Shown one piece after another: positions 60,045-64,000 of a stretch of DNA of 64,000 nt (within the stretch, counting starts at the first letter, position 1; each line of letters opens with the position of its first letter). Origin of the DNA: Vibrio chagasii (lineage in GTDB: Bacteria > Pseudomonadota > Gammaproteobacteria > Enterobacterales > Vibrionaceae). Under the pieces are notes generated by a model. The model was not told the origin of the DNA. It did no database searches and worked only from the letters and a program-made list of their open reading frames with translations. Location: positions 992,001 to 1,056,000 of the forward strand of contig CP090852.1 in NCBI GenBank assembly GCA_041879415.1. The letters run 5' to 3'. A program made the position numbers and the translations under genes.

Positions 60045-62306
60045 ATGAAAACAACACGATTTGTCTCTGCCCTATTTCTTACCAGCCTTACCATTCCTAA
60101 TATTATTTGGGCCAACTATGCGATCGTTCTACCCGGTCAACATGAGCAAGGGATCGACTTACAAGGTAATGAAATATCTGCCCACGATGTGACTGATTGG
60201 GAGATCAACCATAGTGATTTGATATTTGGAGCTAATGCTAACCAAAACCTTAAAACCAATATCCCGGCCGTTGGCTACATGTACAACCAAAAGTTAGAGT
60301 TAAACTCAGGTCCACTCGAAGACGAGATTAGAGAAATAGCAGAACGGTACGGCATCGATTACGAAGATTTCTTTTTACACTTTTCAGAAGACACCATCCT
60401 TACAGAGCCCAACCCAACTCATGGCGAGAATACGCTGTTAAACCGTAAGCCCATGCTTGTGGGTTATACCGCAGACGCAATGCACGCAGGTTTTGCCCTT
60501 TACCAACCACCACCTTGGGATGCCGATGTCTTTGAACATTTCCAACAAGGTGGTGCACTCTACCTTTACCATTCAGAACAGTTCAACAGTGTCGATTTTG
60601 AGTTTTCACGCTTTGCACAAGGTGGGAGGTTTTGGATGGAATACCCTTCTGAGGCGAACAGCAACAATCAAGTCACTGCATGGTCTCATCTTGTTATAAG
60701 TGAAGATAACACCGAGAACATGACTCAAAACCAAGCGGTTAGCTGGGAAGTGCCCTCTGATTGGGTACGAGCAAGCACTCATGGTGGTAGTGGCAAAAGT
60801 TATGGTGGCGGGCAGTATTTCGGTTCGCCTTTTGTCCGTGATGGCGGTCGTTTATACGTAGTTAGAGTGCGTTGGCAAGGTCAAGCAAGTGATATTCGAC
60901 CCCGTTTAAGTCGCATCCAATTCAGAGATAGCTTTCCAAGAATTACCAAAGAGGACTTACCGTCGAACAAAGTGACGCTTGGTTTTAAAGAGAGTAGCCA
61001 CAGCCCCTCCCCTAATGAGCCAAAGCGTTGGAGAAAAATTCGTGGCTTCGACCAATCGGCCGACCTTAACCAAGACAACTATTTGTCTCCTGCTGAATAC
61101 CAGAATCGAAGTAACAAATCCGCCACAGCTCGATTTCGTTGGGAATCTCGCGTTATTCCTTTTGGTCGAATGTGGGACCAAAATTCGTCATGGTCGCTAA
61201 CCAATCTGGCTAATCCCGGGCTATTAATGGCAATGGGCAGTTATTATGGTCAACATTGGACCAAGCTAGGTGTCTCTGGCGCCTACAACGATGACACCAA
61301 TAAGCTCTTAGGTAGCAATCAATTTTATATTTACTCTGGCGGGAACATCGCTGAACTTGGTGCTATCGCAGGCTCAACTGAAGCTGATGAACGCTATAAA
61401 CAACAGTTTTCCACCTTTCTCAAACGACTAACTGCCGTTAACGACAAACCGTTAATTGGACTCAATATTGGAACAGCGAACCTCTATGGTCGAAATGGAC
61501 AATCTCACCTCATAGGTGCAGGAAACCTGTATTTCAGGGAGCACTATATATTTCCGTCAACGGGCTTTAGCGGCTATGGCGGGCTATCGAAGTTTTGGGA
61601 TAACTCAGCACTCGGCTATTCAGGTTCGAAGGTTATTCAACAAGCCACTACGCGCTATGGACGAGTACAGTTATTTGGAAACAACCAAGAGAATTGGCAA
61701 CAAGACCAGTACTCAGCTCTCGCGATCTATTACCTCAACCACCACCCCGAGCACACCTACTTCAACCAATGGAACAGTGGTTACGCATATGGGAGCAACA
61801 ACACCACAACAGATAATTTCTGGAAGGCTGGTGTACCCCAAAATATGGCTTACCGGCCCACAACACTGCTCAACGTTGATCTTGGTGCGCCTTCAGGAGC
61901 CATACCAAATGGCTTCCAACCACTTACATTGATGCTCTCAACCCGCACTCCACAACCTGAAGATTACTCGATTGTTGGCAACACTTCGCAAACCCACATC
62001 GATCACCCAGATCTACCGAATGGCAAGGTTTCACTATTACCTACTCATACCTATTTCCTTTATCAATCAGATAAACAGGTTGTGGAAGGCGGCCCAGAAG
62101 ACATGGTGATTGCCAGAGAGTTTGAGCATGGACGCGTTCTCTATCGCACCGATTTTTATGGGAAAAACGCTGATTTTTATGCCGTAGAGAAAGTCTCTAT
62201 TCGATTAGACCCACCAATGAAGCCCGTAGCTACTGATGGCAAAGTGGGCGAATATATAGATGAAGTGCAGATAGGTGGTTACCAAGGTTTGATACTACTT
62301 TACTGA
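60045..62306 (+). CDS. Large secreted protein of unknown function (753 aa)
   Basis: This 753-residue protein has a Sec signal peptide (cleavage near WA at residue 23). It is rich in Tyr, Trp, Asn and Gly, with no membrane segment after the signal. A canonical calcium-binding EF-hand-type loop is visible at 340-351 (Asp340, Asn342, Asp344, Tyr346, Ser348, Glu351). The C-terminal half (from about 400) reads like a secreted carbohydrate-active enzyme, but I recognise no catalytic motif and assign no family. It is monocistronic with a long upstream region. An extracellular role in polysaccharide processing is a guess only. Confidence 0.6.
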   Translation: MKTTRFVSALFLTSLTIPNIIWANYAIVLPGQHEQGIDLQGNEISAHDVTDWEINHSDLIFGANANQNLKTNIPAVGYMYNQKLELNSGPLEDEIREIAERYGIDYEDFFLHFSEDTILTEPNPTHGENTLLNRKPMLVGYTADAMHAGFALYQPPPWDADVFEHFQQGGALYLYHSEQFNSVDFEFSRFAQGGRFWMEYPSEANSNNQVTAWSHLVISEDNTENMTQNQAVSWEVPSDWVRASTHGGSGKSYGGGQYFGSPFVRDGGRLYVVRVRWQGQASDIRPRLSRIQFRDSFPRITKEDLPSNKVTLGFKESSHSPSPNEPKRWRKIRGFDQSADLNQDNYLSPAEYQNRSNKSATARFRWESRVIPFGRMWDQNSSWSLTNLANPGLLMAMGSYYGQHWTKLGVSGAYNDDTNKLLGSNQFYIYSGGNIAELGAIAGSTEADERYKQQFSTFLKRLTAVNDKPLIGLNIGTANLYGRNGQSHLIGAGNLYFREHYIFPSTGFSGYGGLSKFWDNSALGYSGSKVIQQATTRYGRVQLFGNNQENWQQDQYSALAIYYLNHHPEHTYFNQWNSGYAYGSNNTTTDNFWKAGVPQNMAYRPTTLLNVDLGAPSGAIPNGFQPLTLMLSTRTPQPEDYSIVGNTSQTHIDHPDLPNGKVSLLPTHTYFLYQSDKQVVEGGPEDMVIAREFEHGRVLYRTDFYGKNADFYAVEKVSIRLDPPMKPVATDGKVGEYIDEVQIGGYQGLILLY

Positions 62307-62342
62307 AGCTGATCACACTTGAATTGGTCACCTTAAAACAAA

Positions 62343-62370
62343 GAAACCTAGCAATTGGTCGCTAGGTTTC
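62343..62370 (-). terminator. Rho-independent terminator
   Basis: GAAACCTAGC / GCTAGGTTTC, a 10-bp stem with an 8-nt loop; TTTGTTTT follows on the minus strand after the DUF5062 stop. It could also serve the convergent secreted-protein gene. Confidence 0.75.
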
Positions 62371-62396
62371 AAAAATAAGAACGAATAACTCTTTGC

Positions 62397-62657
62397 TTAC
62401 TTCAGAGGATCATTATCAGGCAAAGCGTTGTGTATCCATAACGCTAGGCGCTTCTTAATATTTGCACCATCCAACTTACTGTCTGGTAACGGAGTGATTT
62501 GATTAACTTCAACAAGAAATAGATAAACAGCCTTAACCTTGATTGGTTGAGATGAATTCGGCAAATCGAAACCTTGCAACTTTGCCATTTTAAAACCGAC
62601 TTCTAGAGCCTTCTTAACCAGCTTATCTTCATTCATGATCTTCGCGGTTTTCGACAT
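62397..62657 (-). CDS. DUF5062 family protein
   Basis: This 86-residue protein appears to be a DUF5062 member, a small family largely confined to Vibrionaceae. It has KKALEVGFKMAKLQGF near the N-terminus and ends with IKKRLALWIHNALPDNDPLK, resembling that family's conserved ends. It has no signal or membrane segment, so it is cytoplasmic. GGAGATGAT precedes the ATG. Function unknown. Confidence 0.78.
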   Translation of the reverse strand: MSKTAKIMNEDKLVKKALEVGFKMAKLQGFDLPNSSQPIKVKAVYLFLVEVNQITPLPDSKLDGANIKKRLALWIHNALPDNDPLK

Positions 62658-63105
62658 ATCATCTCCATCATCTTCGTAGAATGAACCTTGAGTATATCAA
62701 ACCAAATCTTCGACAAGATTACCGCGCTCTCAATTCGAACACTCTCTTTGATAAATTACATAAAACAATTCGCAGATCCGAAATCAATGCCCGCCCAATT
62801 GACATTCACAAGATAAAAACAAATACGCAAACGATATCTTAACAAAACACTCAATAAATGAGACATTCAGTCAAGAAACTGAAAGTTAGACCGTTTTTAG
62901 CTTACCAACCCAAAGAATACAGAATACTATTATTGTCATATATATACTTTTAACTTTATAAAACAAGAATAAATCACTGTTATTTAACTAGTTTTATACC
63001 ACATCGACTTAGATCATATTTACAGTCACCCGTAAAGAAAACTTATTTACAAAATACTCATTAAATAAATAAAATAGACCCACTAATCTTATACTGGTGT
63101 TAATA
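62658..63105 (+). other. 448-bp AT-rich intergenic region
   Basis: This region between divergent DUF5062 and the small membrane protein is AT-rich and should hold both promoters. I see no conserved gene, RNA structure or strong repeat in it. A TATACT element at 63091 is a possible -10 for the downstream gene. Confidence 0.5.
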
Positions 63106-63321
63106 ATGCGTTACCTATGGGCTTCATTCTGTCATAAAAACCCAATTCCCGGACGAATCGTTCATATCCTTGTTATCTTGATAGCATTAGCTTCTATCGT
63201 GGTTCCACTAATGACAAAAGATGCCACAACGATACTCGTTTCACTTTGTGTTGCTTTGGTGTGTTTTGTGCTGTTTGTGTTCTTTGCCCTCGCCGACAAA
63301 ATGCGTTCGGGTATGCACTAA
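63106..63321 (+). CDS. Small membrane protein (71 aa)
   Basis: This 71-residue protein has two hydrophobic segments (about 22-40 and 45-65) and short charged termini (MRYLWASFCHK and ADKMRSGMH). I do not recognise the family. ATG 63106 is chosen; the frame is open from a GTG nine bases earlier, and there is no clear Shine-Dalgarno. It ends before a strong terminator, which supports a real gene. Confidence 0.5.
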   Translation: MRYLWASFCHKNPIPGRIVHILVILIALASIVVPLMTKDATTILVSLCVALVCFVLFVFFALADKMRSGMH

Positions 63322-63364
63322 TCAAATATCCAGCTCACTCTTAAGCACCAAGAATGATAGAAAG

Positions 63365-63399
63365 AAAAACGCCCAAAGTTATCCACTTTGGGCGTTTTT
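63365..63399 (+). terminator. Bidirectional terminator
   Basis: AAAAACGCCCAAAG / CTTTGGGCGTTTTT, a 14-bp stem with a 7-nt loop, lies between the small membrane protein and the convergent PHP phosphatase gene. Confidence 0.9.
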
Positions 63400-63431
63400 A
63401 CTTCAGAAGCGAATCACTTTAAAACCTGTGC

Positions 63432-64000
63432 TCAATAAAGATCTGCAAACTCTTCAATCCGATTCTTTCCTCTTAATAACAAAAAGTTAAGAAAGCGTGA
63501 TGTGGAAGTCGAGATTACTTTCTCTTCAGGTACTTCATGCTTTTCCAAAAGCGCAATGGCGAGATCTAAATGTGCAATCTCCTCACAAAAGTGCGCATCA
63601 GATCCAGTCGAAAAGTAAACGCCTATTTCCTTACCGATTTCCACAATGTTACTGCAGCGAACATCACTACCTTTGCGGCTTTTCCCCGTCAAAGAGGTAT
63701 TGTTCACTTCTATTGCTACATTGTGCTCTTTCGCGCATTCAAGTACCGCCCGAATATCAAATGGGTAATTGGGGTTACCGAGGTGTCCAAGCACATCAAC
63801 TTTCCCTCTTTTAATCACATTGATTAGCGCTTGAGTATGTACCTCTTCCGTTGAAGGCGGGAACACAGGTTCATGGAAACTGGTAATAGTCCAATCAAGG
63901 TGTTGATAGGTTGAAGATGCTAGGTCTAAATCACCTTCAACATTAAGAGTATTCGCTTCCACTCCACGTAGGATTCCAACATCGTGAAGGAAACGGGGCA
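63432..64000 (-). CDS. ycdX: PHP-domain phosphatase YcdX, C-terminal part (window-truncated)
   Basis: The frame is open through the right edge, so the start lies outside. The visible part begins with PRFLHDVGILRGVEAN and continues through VEGDLDL, GHLGNPNYPFDI, and STGSDAHFCEEI, where the histidines and aspartates are expected metal ligands of the trinuclear zinc centre. YcdX-type phosphatases are about 245 residues, so roughly three-quarters of the protein is here. The family hydrolyses small phosphate esters; its physiological substrate is unclear. The first in-window GTG near 63962 is internal, not the start. Confidence 0.85.
   Translation of the reverse strand, partial: PRFLHDVGILRGVEANTLNVEGDLDLASSTYQHLDWTITSFHEPVFPPSTEEVHTQALINVIKRGKVDVLGHLGNPNYPFDIRAVLECAKEHNVAIEVNNTSLTGKSRKGSDVRCSNIVEIGKEIGVYFSTGSDAHFCEEIAHLDLAIALLEKHEVPEEKVISTSTSRFLNFLLLRGKNRIEEFADLY

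Overview
The window looks like a Vibrio chromosome segment, most likely from the Splendidus clade or a close relative. I infer this from moderate GC, Vibrio-type genes (a DUF5062 protein, an AscG/AscB-type locus, a lipase-foldase pair) and strong Shine-Dalgarno starts. No rRNA, tRNA, ribosomal-protein, replication or other housekeeping genes are visible. The density of regulators, transporters and single-purpose catabolic genes resembles a Vibrio secondary chromosome, but that is inference. I see no insertion sequence, integron attC site, prophage or CRISPR array.

Layout. 1-2,500: a 40-residue lipoprotein, an aspartate/glutamate racemase and an exported HAD phosphatase. 2,590-9,910: a complete agmatine deiminase locus. 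On the minus strand the order is antiporter, agmatine deiminase, putrescine-type carbamoyltransferase and an unusual protein of three fused RidA domains. Carbamate kinase and a TetR regulator run divergently from a shared control region with a palindromic operator. 10,000-22,930: nitroreductase, cardiolipin-synthase-like lipoprotein, several regulator/enzyme pairs, a dicarboxylate-type symporter, glutathione-dependent formaldehyde dehydrogenase, an MFS exporter, an acetyltransferase and a quinone-oxidoreductase-like gene. 23,000-25,790: ascB-ascG with two LacI-type operators. 25,790-35,010: DMT exporters, a small lipoprotein, a VOC protein, a LysR-controlled alkylsulfatase, an SDR, a lipoate-ligase-like protein and a homocysteine methyltransferase. 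35,086-37,019: lipase with its foldase. 37,246-45,485: a translationally coupled Gfo/Idh-SgrR-like pair, DUF1090, HDOD, a TetR-alcohol dehydrogenase operon with twin operators, and an MFS/AraC pair.

45,574-49,950: a eukaryotic-type glutathione synthetase homologue, a LysR regulator, an adenosine deaminase of the NTDN type and a second acetyltransferase. 50,007-53,172: a membrane-anchored metallopeptidase, a HAD hydrolase, a lone type IV pilin and an AraC regulator. 53,432-58,907: a GntR regulator, a ManD/RspA-type dehydratase, a PTS EIIBC, KDG kinase and KDPG aldolase, a catabolic cassette whose substrate I cannot deduce. 59,007-64,000: a DsbB/DUF5993 pair, a 753-residue secreted protein of unknown function, DUF5062, a small membrane protein and the C-terminal part of a YcdX-type PHP phosphatase cut by the window edge.

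How the genes work together. In the agu locus agmatine enters in exchange for putrescine and is deiminated to carbamoylputrescine. Phosphorolysis gives putrescine and carbamoyl phosphate, and carbamate kinase makes ATP. In the 53-59 kb cassette dehydratase, kinase and aldolase form an Entner-Doudoroff-like path to pyruvate and glyceraldehyde 3-phosphate, but the role of the PTS permease does not fit a simple scheme. Many other genes are regulator-target pairs with recognisable operators between them.
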